Assembly (NCBI GenBank): GCA_002104905.1
Contig: MCFE01000013.1
Span: 124,001-188,000 of the forward strand
DNA from: Basidiobolus meristosporus CBS 931.73
Lineage: Eukaryota; Basidiobolomycota; Basidiobolomycetes; Basidiobolales; Basidiobolaceae
Length of the DNA: 64,000 nt
Direction of reading: 5' to 3'
The translations under genes were made by a program, and so were the position numbers. Below the pieces are notes generated by a model. It searched no databases. It was not told where the DNA came from and worked only from the letters and a program-made list of their open reading frames with translations. This document shows positions 43,138 to 56,127 of the stretch, piece by piece (position 1 is the first letter of the stretch; each line of letters opens with the position of its first letter).

Positions 43138-44190
43138 TTAATGGTTGTGCAAGTCGAGGATGATACGTCCGGCAATCTTGCCAGCGTGCATATCCTCGTA
43201 GATCTGGGGAATCTTCTCCAAATCCATGACCTTGTAGTGGCATCTGACCTTACCGCGAGCAGCGAAGTCAAGAGCCTCAGCAAGATCTTGACGGTTACCA
43301 ACAATGGAACCACGGATGGTCAAACGTTGGAGGACAAGATCGAACACGGGGAAGGTGCCCTTGGCTCCGGCGGGAAGGGCAATGCAGGCAACAGTACCCC
43401 AGCGACGAGTGTAGTCAACAGCTTGTTGGAAGGGCTTCTCAGCAGGGGACAAGAGCAAGACACCGTGGGATCCTCCACCGGTGACCTCCTTGACAGTGGC
43501 AACAACATCATCCTTCATGAAGTCAACAAAGTAGTCAGCTCCGAGCTCTTCAACGCAGAGTTTTCTCTTGTCATCACCGGTATCGACGGCAACAACGTTC
43601 ATGCCCATAGCCTTGGCATATTGGACAGCCAAGTGACCGAGACCTCCACCGGCACCAACAATGGTGACGAATTGGCCAGAGCGGACCTCAGTCTCCTTGA
43701 GACCCTTGTACACGGTGACACCGGCACAGAGGATAGGAGCAGCCTCGATGAGAGGAAGGTTATCGGGAATGCGGGCAACGTGGGAGGCACGGGCAACACA
43801 GTACTCTTGGAAACTACCATCAACACTGTATCCGGACATGTGTTGGTTGGGGCAAACAGTCTCACGACCTTGGATGCAGTACTCGCAGGTCATACAGGCG
43901 GAGTGGAGCCAGACAACTCCGACAGAGTCGCCAATCTTAAGGTCCTTGACGTTGCTACCGAGAGCAACAACCTTACCGGCACCTTCGTGACCACCGACCA
44001 AGGGGAGCTTGGTGGGGATAGGCCAGTCACCCTCGGCGGCGTGGAGATCAGTGTGGCAGACACCGGTGTACTCGATCTTGACGAGAACATCATCAGGTCC
44101 AGGAGTGGGGACAGGGATGGTCTGAATCTCAACTGGTTTGTCGTGAGATTCGATGACAGCGGCTTTCTGAGTCTTGGGAATTTGGCACAT
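43138..44190 (-). CDS. ADH: Alcohol dehydrogenase, ADH10
   Basis: 350 aa, ADH7 subgroup, all zinc and NAD residues present. TATATAAG (-, 44230-44237) lies 40 nt before the ATG. Several synonymous differences (for example around the YSVDGS codons) separate it from ADH9 although the proteins look the same, which indicates purifying selection and so a working gene. Confidence 0.98.
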   Translation of the reverse strand: MCQIPKTQKAAVIESHDKPVEIQTIPVPTPGPDDVLVKIEYTGVCHTDLHAAEGDWPIPTKLPLVGGHEGAGKVVALGSNVKDLKIGDSVGVVWLHSACMTCEYCIQGRETVCPNQHMSGYSVDGSFQEYCVARASHVARIPDNLPLIEAAPILCAGVTVYKGLKETEVRSGQFVTIVGAGGGLGHLAVQYAKAMGMNVVAVDTGDDKRKLCVEELGADYFVDFMKDDVVATVKEVTGGGSHGVLLLSPAEKPFQQAVDYTRRWGTVACIALPAGAKGTFPVFDLVLQRLTIRGSIVGNRQDLAEALDFAARGKVRCHYKVMDLEKIPQIYEDMHAGKIAGRIILDLHNH

Positions 44191-45500
44191 TGTGTTTTTT
44201 CACAATTTGTAGTAAGGCACCGCGATGCGCTTATATACATGTGCCCTCTTCCAAGTTTGTTGCTCTATTGCGGCCTTTTGTCAACCCCATTGATATCCAT
44301 ACGCTGTGGTCCAGATAATTCACTAACATACATAGCACAGCCTTTTCTGGTCTAGCTACAGCTATAACCAATCCTTCCATTCTATTGCCCAATATAGATT
44401 ACCGATATGACCGGCACTCGCGTCGATTTTACATACGTGGATATTACAATACAGATCTCGTCAAATAATTTCAAAGCAACTCGAATCGATCCGAATTGTC
44501 CTTAAATGATTACCCGTCATCCTGCCCTGCTGAATTTGGTGCACACTTGACGCATGTTTAATCGATCCGTATTTGGCGAATCAATACCTAGAAATGCCAA
44601 ATATCTATCGCCCCGTACTTCTGGAACATCAATGATCTACAATTACGGGGATATCCGGAATGTTCGCGCTATTGGCAAGCACAAATACAAGGAGGAACAC
44701 TTTCGCCAAAATAGCATTTCCTGCTCTTAACATATACGCTGGTGATGGGTACCAGCAGGCGTTGTAGGTCAGTGCCCACTCCAACAAGCTCAAGGACTTC
44801 AGGCATCTTAAAAGCAAAAGTGACCATTAGAACCTAGTCTGGTGATAAGAAACATAACATGTACTACTACCTTATTTAATAAACCATTCTGGCAGTTAAT
44901 GTAAATGAAAGTTAGGTTCCTATTACCAATTTTGGACGGATTGGGATTATAGAGTTAAGGTTCCGTGGGGAACGGAATCGGACAATTATTTTACACGCAA
45001 ATTCCTTCCAGAACCGGAATGTTTTTGGGAAATTACAGGAATATTGAGTGTGATTAACGTTTCCAATTAAAATTGTCGGCCGGGTCTCGTGAGAACTGCG
45101 TGGAATACTCTCCGAATCGGAATTTATGGTTCACTCCTCAAGCACCCTACTGTATTTTAGCTTATATTAGGCGTTTACTCCTGTATGATGCCCATTATTT
45201 CAATCTTCGAGTTGTTAATCATTGATATGAGGATATATCGCATATTTGTTTGTTATGAATACAACCGGAACCTTGCTTCATAAGTATGTTTGGCTTATTT
45301 GCAATCCGTGTTTGAACCCATAAAGGTTATGCATGTGCGACTGTTCGTATTTTGTGCACATCGAAAATGAAGTATAATTATATTCAGCCACCTCGCGTCT
45401 GGGGTTATGTTATTCATACTATTTCCAGCGACATATCGTACGACTTGACGAATTTATTTCCAATCGTATATTCAGTTATTTACATTCTATTTGAAAAATC
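44191..45500. other. ADH10 promoter and ADH10-ADH11 spacer
   Basis: ADH10 TATA at 44230-44237 (-). The repeat copy 44409-45290 fills most of the spacer. TTTATT near 45450 is the likely ADH11 polyadenylation signal. No gene is seen. Confidence 0.55.
44409..45290. repeat. Duplicated intergenic block, copy 2
   Basis: Second copy of 42066-42900. The 157-codon frame of copy 1 is not maintained here, which argues that the block is non-coding. Confidence 0.8.
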
Positions 45501-46553
45501 TTAATGGTTGTGCAAGTCAAGGATGATACGTCCGGCAATCTTGCCAGCGTGCATATCCTCGTAGATCTGGGGAATCTTCTCCAAATCCATGACCTTGTAG
45601 TGGCATCTGACCTTACCGCGAGCAGCGAAGTCAAGAGCCTCAGCAAGATCTTGACGGTTACCAACAATGGAACCACGGATGGTCAAACGCTGGAGGACAA
45701 GATCGAACACGGGGAAGGTGCCCTTGGCTCCGGCGGGAAGGGCAATGCAGGCAACAGTACCCCAACGACGAGTGTAGTCAACAGCTTGTTGGAAGGGCTT
45801 CTCAGCAGGGGACAAGAGCAAGACACCGTGGGATCCTCCACCAGTGACCTCCTTGACAGTGGCAACAACATCATCCTTCATGAAGTCAACAAAGTAGTCA
45901 GCTCCGAGCTCTTCAACACAAAGCTTTCTCTTGTCATCACCGGTATCGACGGCAACAACGTTCATGCCCATAGCCTTGGCATATTGGACAGCCAAGTGAC
46001 CGAGACCTCCACCAGCACCAACAATGGTGACAAATTGGCCAGAGCGGACCTCAGTCTCCTTGAGACCCTTGTACACGGTGACACCGGCACAGAGGATAGG
46101 AGCAGCCTCGATGAGAGGAAGGTTGTCGGGAATACGGGCAACGTGGGAGGCACGGGCAACACAGTACTCCTGGAAACTGCCGTCAACACTGTAGCCAGAC
46201 ATGTGTTGGTTGGGGCACACAGTCTCACGACCTTGGATGCAGTACTCGCAGGTCATACAGGCAGAGTGGAGCCAGACAACTCCGACAGAGTCGCCAATCT
46301 TGAGGTCCTTGACGTTGCTACCGAGAGCAACAACCTTACCGGCACCTTCGTGACCACCGACCAAGGGGAGCTTGGTGGGGATAGGCCAGTCACCCTCGGC
46401 GGCGTGGAGATCAGTGTGGCAGACACCGGTGTACTCGATCTTGACGAGGACATCATCAGGACCAGGAGTGGGGACAGGGATGGTCTGAATCTCGACTGGT
46501 TTGTCGTGAGATTCGATGACAGCAGCCTTTTGAGTCTTGGGAATTTGGCACAT
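45501..46553 (-). CDS. ADH: Alcohol dehydrogenase, ADH11
   Basis: 350 aa, ADH7 subgroup, complete motifs. TATATAAA (-, 46597-46604) is 44 nt before the ATG. It is the last of the ADH-only tandem run; its upstream region does not match those of ADH9 and ADH10. Confidence 0.98.
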   Translation of the reverse strand: MCQIPKTQKAAVIESHDKPVEIQTIPVPTPGPDDVLVKIEYTGVCHTDLHAAEGDWPIPTKLPLVGGHEGAGKVVALGSNVKDLKIGDSVGVVWLHSACMTCEYCIQGRETVCPNQHMSGYSVDGSFQEYCVARASHVARIPDNLPLIEAAPILCAGVTVYKGLKETEVRSGQFVTIVGAGGGLGHLAVQYAKAMGMNVVAVDTGDDKRKLCVEELGADYFVDFMKDDVVATVKEVTGGGSHGVLLLSPAEKPFQQAVDYTRRWGTVACIALPAGAKGTFPVFDLVLQRLTIRGSIVGNRQDLAEALDFAARGKVRCHYKVMDLEKIPQIYEDMHAGKIAGRIILDLHNH

Positions 46554-47171
46554 TTTGAATAGTAGCTTGAGGTTGGATAGAACAAATGGTATGCGTTTAT
46601 ATATTCTTCAATATTTACGTGTAGAACCTTCCATTACACCTTTAAGGCTAGTTTTCTTTTCATGTGTCGGTATTGTTTCTTGGTATTATCAGAATTTTAG
46701 CCGATGATAATTCTCAATCTGGAATTTAGTGTACATGTAAACTCTGATTCCGCCCTGGGATGTGAATATATCAATCTAATAGCATGATGATTTACCAAAT
46801 ACTACAAATTTAGCCATTGTTTTCTTCTTATATACTTATCATATATATCTAGACCTCCCTGTGTGTACCGAATTCGGAATACCCACTGGCATTATTGCCC
46901 AGATGGACCAGAAAGAATCATTTAGGAATCGAACAACGTCTAGATTCTTTTGGCCAGTTTAAGTAAGATTCAATGATAACACATTACCGCAATATTCAAA
47001 ATCTTATATGGGATTAACTTTGGATTCACCTCAATCTTGATGGAGTCAACTTCCCATGTTGCATTATGCTGAATTGCGGATTGAAATCAATCCCAATCTA
47101 CTTGTCTGTAGTAGTGATTTACAATTTCGGCCTTTTTATTTGAAAACTGATTACATAAAGTGGTTGGAGTA
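46554..47171. other. ADH11 promoter and ADH11-ADH12 spacer
   Basis: ADH11 TATA at 46597-46604 (-). The remainder is AT-rich with no gene or repeat that I can recognise. Confidence 0.5.
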
Positions 47172-48224
47172 CTAATGGTTGTGCATGTCGATAATAATAC
47201 GTCCGGCAATCTTACCAGCGTGCATATCCTCGTAGATTTGGGGGATGTGGTCGAGATCCATTACCTTGTAGTGGCATTTGACCTTACCGCGGGCAGCGAA
47301 GTCAAGAGCCTCGGCAAGATCTTGACGGTTACCAACAATAGAACCACGGATGGTCAACCGTTGGAGGACAAGATCGAACACGGGGAAGGTGCCCTTGGCT
47401 CCAGCGGGAAGGGCAATGCAGGCAACAGTACCCCAGCGACGAGTGTAGTCAACAGCTTGTTGGAAGGGCTTCTCAGCGGGGGACAAGAGCAAGACACCAT
47501 GGGATCCTCCACCTGTAACTCTCTTGACTTCTGCTACAACATCGTCCTTCATGAAATCGACAAAATAATCTGCGCCCAATTCTTGTGTACAAAGAGTCTT
47601 TTTATCGCTACCTGTATCGACGGCGACAACGTTCATGCCCATAGCCTTGGCATACTGGACAGCCAAGTGACCGAGACCTCCACCAGCACCAACAATGGTG
47701 ACGAATTGGCCAGAGCGGACCTCAGTCTCCTTGAGACCCTTGTACACGGTGACACCGGCACAGAGGATAGGAGCAGCCTCGATCAGAGGAAGGTTCTCAG
47801 GAATGCGGGCAACGTGGGAGGCACGGGCAACACAGTACTCTTGGAAACTACCATCAACGCTGTAGCCAGACATGTGTTGGTTGGGGCACACAGTCTCACG
47901 ACCTTGGATGCAGTACTCGCAGGTCATACAGGCAGAGTGGAGCCAGACAACTCCGACAGAGTCGCCAATCTTAAGGTCCTTGACGTTGCTACCGAGAGCA
48001 ACAACCTTACCGGCACCTTCGTGACCACCGACCAAGGGAAGCTTGGTGGGGATAGGCCAGTCACCTTCGGCGGCGTGGAGATCAGTGTGGCAGACACCGG
48101 TGTACTCGATTTTGACGAGAACATCATCAGGCCCGGGAGTGGCGACGGGAATATTCTTTATCGCGACGGGTTTATCGTGGGACTCAACCACAGCAGCCTT
48201 TTGATTTTTAGGGATTTGAGTCAT
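47172..48224 (-). CDS. ADH: Alcohol dehydrogenase, ADH12 (diverged copy, head-to-head with PDC10)
   Basis: 350 aa, zinc ligands and GAGGGLG present. The N-terminus (MTQIPKNQ, NIPVATPG) and a central segment (TGSDKKTLCTQELG, VVAEVKRVTGG) differ clearly from the other ADHs. The flanking coding segments are near-identical to them even at synonymous sites. The divergent segments are about 48110-48224 and 47509-47620. This is the pattern left by gene conversion over an older paralog. TATAAAA (-, 48266-48272) is 42 nt before the ATG. The PDC10 start is 1165 nt away on the other strand. Confidence 0.97.
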   Translation of the reverse strand: MTQIPKNQKAAVVESHDKPVAIKNIPVATPGPDDVLVKIEYTGVCHTDLHAAEGDWPIPTKLPLVGGHEGAGKVVALGSNVKDLKIGDSVGVVWLHSACMTCEYCIQGRETVCPNQHMSGYSVDGSFQEYCVARASHVARIPENLPLIEAAPILCAGVTVYKGLKETEVRSGQFVTIVGAGGGLGHLAVQYAKAMGMNVVAVDTGSDKKTLCTQELGADYFVDFMKDDVVAEVKRVTGGGSHGVLLLSPAEKPFQQAVDYTRRWGTVACIALPAGAKGTFPVFDLVLQRLTIRGSIVGNRQDLAEALDFAARGKVKCHYKVMDLDHIPQIYEDMHAGKIAGRIIIDMHNH

Positions 48225-51125
<2,901 letters not shown>

Positions 51126-51326
51126 GCTCGTGAGGATATGAGACTGACGATTGATTGCAGGGAACTGTGAATAAATGATATTAATAAACCAAGTGACAAG
51201 CTATTAGAGAAGATAGATTGTAAACGATTTGATTTATTTTACGGAACATTCATCTTTGCACAAAATATATCACAAAATTTCGATTCAATTTAACAACGAA
51301 TCTCTATATGTACGGAGGCGGGCAAT
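51126..51326. other. PDC10-ADH13 tail-to-tail spacer
   Basis: Only 201 nt between two convergent stop codons. AATAAA of PDC10 is at 51170-51175, and TTTATT near 51233 serves ADH13 on the other strand. Confidence 0.6.
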
Positions 51327-52502
51327 TTAACTACATTCCTTTCTTTTACCAGAAAGGTCAAGAACAATACGTCCGGCAATCTTTCCTGCCTTCATATCAT
51401 CGAACACTGCTGGAAGATCATCCAACATCATGGTCTTATAGTGGCACTTGACCTTGCCACGGGCAGCGAAGTCAAGGGCTTCAGCAAGATCTTGACGGTT
51501 ACCAACAATGGAACCACGGATGGTCAAACGTTGGAGGACAAGATCGAACACGGGGAAGGTACCCTTGGCTCCGGCGGGAAGGGCAATGCAGGCAACAGTA
51601 CCCCAGCGACGAGTGTAGTCAACAGCTTGTTGGAAGGGCTTCTCAGCAGGGGACAAGAGCAAGACACCGTGGGATCCTCCACCGGTGACCTCCTTGACAG
51701 TGGCAACAACATCATCCTTCATGAAGTCAACAAAGTAGTCAGCTCCGAGCTCTTCAACACAAAGCTTTCTCTTGTCATCACCGGTATCGACGGCAACGAC
51801 GTTCATGCCCATAGCCTTGGCATACTGGACAGCCAAGTGACCAAGACCTCCACCAGCACCAACAATGGTGACGAATTGGCCAGAGCGGACCTCAGTCTCC
51901 TTGAGACCCTTGTACACGGTGACACCGGCACAGAGGATAGGAGCAGCCTCGATAAGGGGAAGGTTGTCAGGAATGCGGGCAACGTGGGAGGCACGGGCAA
52001 CACAGTACTCTTGGAAACTGCCATCAACACTGTAGCCAGACATGTGTTGGTGAGGACAAACGGTCTCACGACCTTGGATGCAATACTCACAAGTTTGACA
52101 AGCAGAGTGGAGCCAGACAACACCTACTTTATCGCCAATCTTGAGGTCCTTGACGTTGCTACCGAGAGCAACAACCTTACCGGCACCTTCGTGACCACCG
52201 ACCAAGGGAAGCTTGGTGGGGATAGGCCAGTCACCATCAGCGGCGTGAAGGTCAGTGTGACAAACACCAGTGTACTCAACCTTTACAAGTACATCATCGG
52301 GGCCTGGGGTGGGGACAGAGATGCGTTGAATGGTGACGGGTTTATCATGAGCAGTGACCACTGCACCTTTCTGGTATTGGGGAAGGGAGTACATTCTGAA
52401 GAGATAATTGGGAGAAATAAGTTGAAACTGACGCCTAGGGGCCATACGGCCTCTTAATAAGCCCCTCACCGCTTGAAAATTTTTGAGAGCAAATGATGAC
52501 AT
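51327..52502 (-). CDS. ADH: Alcohol dehydrogenase, ADH13, probable mitochondrial isozyme
   Basis: 391 aa from the chosen start; the enzyme part begins around residue 37 (MYSLPQYQ). The first 36 residues have seven Arg/Lys, no Asp or Glu, and Ser, Leu and Phe, typical of a mitochondrial presequence as in yeast ADH3. The start at 52502 fits a TATTTATT box (-, 52552-52559) about 50 nt upstream; an in-frame ATG at 52532 would sit too close to it, and 52709 lies beyond it. All zinc ligands are present (CQTCEYC among the structural set). The C-terminus is longer and basic (SGKRKECS). Core tracts (about 51455-52053 and 52134-52233) are near-identical to the cytosolic ADHs while the rest is diverged. 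A role in acetaldehyde-ethanol redox exchange is inferred. Confidence 0.93.
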   Translation of the reverse strand: MSSFALKNFQAVRGLLRGRMAPRRQFQLISPNYLFRMYSLPQYQKGAVVTAHDKPVTIQRISVPTPGPDDVLVKVEYTGVCHTDLHAADGDWPIPTKLPLVGGHEGAGKVVALGSNVKDLKIGDKVGVVWLHSACQTCEYCIQGRETVCPHQHMSGYSVDGSFQEYCVARASHVARIPDNLPLIEAAPILCAGVTVYKGLKETEVRSGQFVTIVGAGGGLGHLAVQYAKAMGMNVVAVDTGDDKRKLCVEELGADYFVDFMKDDVVATVKEVTGGGSHGVLLLSPAEKPFQQAVDYTRRWGTVACIALPAGAKGTFPVFDLVLQRLTIRGSIVGNRQDLAEALDFAARGKVKCHYKTMMLDDLPAVFDDMKAGKIAGRIVLDLSGKRKECS

Positions 52503-52993
52503 CACGTTACGGAAACTAAGGAATTGTGGCATTTCGCGTTCTCCCGCTGAGAATAAATACCATTTGCTACGTTGTCTAGAACGTGTACGCGATGGAACTA
52601 TCAACATATAAATCGCCGTGATTAAAAATCCGCGCTTGTACCAGGGAACCAAGTTCCGTTCGATTGGGTAAATCTGGCAACAGACTGTTTCAGAACCACA
52701 AGATTTCACTCGTGATTTCCTAGTTGCTCAATTGTGGTCATCACCTGAAGGTGTGTACGTATTGATGAGGGGATCTCGATGTTGAATCCCTAGAATCGTA
52801 CCACCCAGAACAAAATATTTGGTCCAGAAACTGAACGCCTCATGGCCTTAGACCACTGGAAGACTGTTTCCATTCCAAATTTGGGAGAAATCCTTCATCG
52901 GGACTGATAATTCAAAGGAGCCAAGAAACATCAACAAATCATATCTATCAAATTTATTCCATTTTGCTTGCATGTTATACATACCTAATCAAC
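52503..52993. promoter_or_regulatory. ADH13 promoter and spacer
   Basis: TATTTATT on - at 52552-52559. The frame of ADH13 stays open up to 52709 by chance. The rest has no recognisable gene. Confidence 0.5.
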
Positions 52994-53593
52994 TTATTGA
53001 TTGTGTAAGCCGCCCAGCAATCTTGTCAGCGTGCATATCCTCATACATTTGAGTAGTTTTACCTTACCACGAGCAGCAAAGTCAAGAGCTTTAGCAAGAT
53101 CTTGACGGTTACCAACAATAGAACCACGGATGGTCAGCCGTTGAAGGACAAGATCGAACACGGGGAAGGTGCCCTTGGCTCCGGCTGGAAGGGCAATGCA
53201 GGCAACAGTACCCCAACGACGAGTGTAGTCAACAGCTTGTTGGAAGGGCTTCTCAGCGGGGGACAAGAGCAAGACACCGTGGGATCCTCCACCGGTGACC
53301 TCCTTGACAGTGGCAACAACATCATCCTTCATGAAGTCAACAAAGTAGTCAGCTCCGAGCTCTTCAACACAAAGCTTTCTCTTGTCATCACCGGTATCGA
53401 CGGCAACGACGTTCGTGTCCATAGCCTTGGCATATTGGACAGCCAAGTGGCCGAGACCTCTGCCAGCACCAACAATGGTAATAAATCGGCTAGAACGGAC
53501 CTCAGGTGTGGGGACAGCGATAGTCTAAATCTCAACGGGTTTGTTGTGAGATTCGATAACAACGGCTTTTTGGGTCTTGGGAATTTAAAACAT
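52994..53593 (-). pseudogene. Alcohol dehydrogenase pseudogene, ADH14
   Basis: A truncated ADH. Codon 3 is TAA (53585-53587) and codon 23 is TAG. An in-frame deletion joins about residue 30 to residue 168 and removes every zinc ligand except Cys155's neighbourhood, which is also gone. Near the C-terminus about 33 nt are missing and the final codons (LHNQ) are out of frame. The central 53110-53440 part is still near-identical to the live copies, which suggests it was lost recently or is refreshed by conversion. A TATA box (TATAAAAAG on -, 53634-53642) remains 41 nt before the old ATG. Confidence 0.93.
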
Positions 53594-54115
53594 CATTGTG
53601 AAATGTTACTGATCGCCAGGGGTGCCTTACCTTCTTTTTATATTGACCTTGTGCTTGGTCTGACTAGATCTATGAAATTCCGGTGGTTTTTTGTACGACT
53701 TCAGGTGCTGGTACAACTATTTTAGCTCAAATCCTCTACAACCTGGCCACATCCCTTTTAAGTGCAACGTAGTATTGATATCTATAGTTGATCTTTCACA
53801 CGCCGCTATAAAAGTAAATTCCAGCATGGCTAGAAATACCCATTGCATCCATCCTGCCAATCAACATTGACGTTGATGGATTCATGTTCCTTTAGAGCTG
53901 AAGGCTGAGGACTTATTTGCAGCCAGGCACATGCAATCGAATAATTCACTCGAAATGCCGTTGAGTGCGTATATTTTACGAATATTTCAGGAAAAACTAA
54001 TTCACTTCTATCCCAGAAATTTTTACGTTCTCAGTGGAAATTATCTACTCGATGGTTTCCGAAATAATGAAGGGTTTAATTTATTTCTATCAAATGTACA
54101 ATTGAATTAAGCAAA
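53594..54115. other. Spacer between ADH14 pseudogene and ADH15
   Basis: The old promoter of the pseudogene (53634-53642) and the 3' flank of ADH15 (TTTATT near 54078). No gene is seen. Confidence 0.5.
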
Positions 54116-55168
54116 TTAGTGGTTGTGCATGTCAAGGATGATACGTCCGGCAATCTTGCCAGCGTGCATATCCTCGTAGATCTGGGGAATCTTCTCCAAA
54201 TCCATGACCTTGTAGTGGCATCTGACCTTACCGCGAGCAGCGAAGTCAAGAGCCTCAGCAAGATCTTGACGGTTACCAACAATGGAACCACGGATGGTCA
54301 AACGTTGGAGGACAAGATCGAACACGGGGAAGGTGCCCTTGGCTCCGGCGGGAAGGGCAATGCAGGCAACAGTACCCCAACGACGAGTGTAGTCAACAGC
54401 TTGTTGGAAGGGCTTCTCAGCAGGGGACAAGAGCAAGACACCATGGGATCCTCCACCGGTGACCTCCTTGACAGTGGCAACAACATCATCCTTCATGAAG
54501 TCAACAAAGTAGTCAGCTCCGAGCTCTTCAACACAAAGCTTTCTCTTGTCATCACCGGTATCGACGGCAACAACGTTCATGCCCATAGCCTTGGCATACT
54601 GGACAGCCAAGTGACCAAGACCTCCACCAGCACCAACAATGGTGACGAATTGGCCAGAGCGGACCTCAGTCTCCTTGAGACCCTTGTACACGGTGACACC
54701 GGCACAGAGGATAGGAGCAGCTTCGATGAGGGGAAGGTTGTCGGGAATGCGGGCAACGTGGGAGGCACGGGCAACACAGTACTCTTGGAAACTGCCGTCA
54801 ACGCTGTAGCCAGACATGTGTTGGTTGGGGCACACAGTCTCACGACCTTGGATGCAGTACTCGCAGGTCATACAGGCAGAGTGGAGCCAGACAACTCCGA
54901 CAGAGTCGCCAATCTTGAGGTCCTTGACGTTGCTACCGAGAGCAACAACCTTACCGGCACCTTCGTGACCACCGACCAAGGGGAGCTTGGTGGGGATAGG
55001 CCAGTCACCCTCGGCGGCGTGGAGATCAGTGTGGCAGACACCGGTGTACTCGATCTTGACGAGAACATCATCAGGTCCGGGAGTAGGGACAGGGATAGTT
55101 TGGATCTCAACGGGTTTCTCGTGAGATTCGATGACAGCAGCCTTTTGGGTCTTGGGGATTTGGCACAT
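54116..55168 (-). CDS. ADH: Alcohol dehydrogenase, ADH15
   Basis: 350 aa, motifs complete. Together with ADH16 it forms a subgroup with SHEKPVEIQTIP near the N-terminus and IILDMHNH at the end, and the Arg316 and DLEKIPQIYED segment of the ADH7 group. The start MCQIP is chosen over an ATG eight codons upstream by family comparison. TATATATA (55209-55216) lies 41 nt before it. Confidence 0.98.
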   Translation of the reverse strand: MCQIPKTQKAAVIESHEKPVEIQTIPVPTPGPDDVLVKIEYTGVCHTDLHAAEGDWPIPTKLPLVGGHEGAGKVVALGSNVKDLKIGDSVGVVWLHSACMTCEYCIQGRETVCPNQHMSGYSVDGSFQEYCVARASHVARIPDNLPLIEAAPILCAGVTVYKGLKETEVRSGQFVTIVGAGGGLGHLAVQYAKAMGMNVVAVDTGDDKRKLCVEELGADYFVDFMKDDVVATVKEVTGGGSHGVLLLSPAEKPFQQAVDYTRRWGTVACIALPAGAKGTFPVFDLVLQRLTIRGSIVGNRQDLAEALDFAARGKVRCHYKVMDLEKIPQIYEDMHAGKIAGRIILDMHNH

Positions 55169-56127
55169 CTTGAAAAGATTGTTGTTTTGCAAGTTGATCC
55201 ATGCCCACTATATATACTTGGTGCAGCATATCGCCAAGCCTGGTTGTACCTTCCCGGATAATTGATGTATCCTTACTGCTTATCATTCTTTGTATTAGTG
55301 ATTAAGGAAATATATGAGGTCTGTATCAATGTTTGGAGACACACGCATATCGTTGATGCAAACTACCTCAACGGCATGTTTATGGTTAGCTAATGGTGAT
55401 GCCTACATGCAGATCTAGAATCCATGTAGAAATTTTACCCATTTGACCATGAAGATCTCGATTCATTGAGACCCTAACCCTAACCTACCTCCGGTCGGCG
55501 TTCATAATGTACCCTTTTCGTCTATTGATTTCCAGGTTTTCAGATATTGATTGAGAATGGCGCATACGATATGATGGGATTATCCAGGTTAAGAACGATG
55601 ATTCGTATTTACTTATCTCTGATCGAATCCTTTTTTGGTGAACATTGGATTCTCATTGATCAATAAAAAATTTCTACGCCAATCGAGTTTCAATTCTAGA
55701 GCTACCTTGAAGCGGTTCATAAGTCTAGTCATTGATATCTTCATAATATTGCCAGAAATCTAGAGGTATCGGGTTCGCAGCTCAATCCTTAATAATAAAC
55801 CTTATCCTTCATTTGAGGACTGTTTCGGCATTTTTAATTGCCACCCATACTTTCGTCTTTGTATGTGTCCATTAGTATTACGCTGCCCCTACCAGTATGA
55901 TCCCATATATTGTCGTTCTGCTACTTGCATGGCGATCCAAACACTCAATCTACTGTGAGCCAGTAAATGGGTGCCACCTTCCGAATAGTACAGTTTTAGA
56001 AATCGAGAATTACCTTATTCCGTATATATCTCCCCTAGTTTGCATGTATATCCTGATTTGTCAACTACTTGTATTTACACATTGTGATTTCTATTTATTC
56101 TTGGATAATTTGTACATTTACTCTAAT
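55169..56127. other. ADH15 promoter and ADH15-ADH16 spacer
   Basis: ADH15 TATA at 55209-55216. ACCCTAACCCTAACCT at 55471-55486 is a short telomere-type repeat. The rest is AT-rich with no supported gene. Confidence 0.5.

Noticed and set aside
52503-52709. Extended start of ADH13 giving 460 aa
   Set aside because: A TATA-like box at 52552-52559 lies inside the extension. The residues from 52502 onward already form a typical mitochondrial leader.
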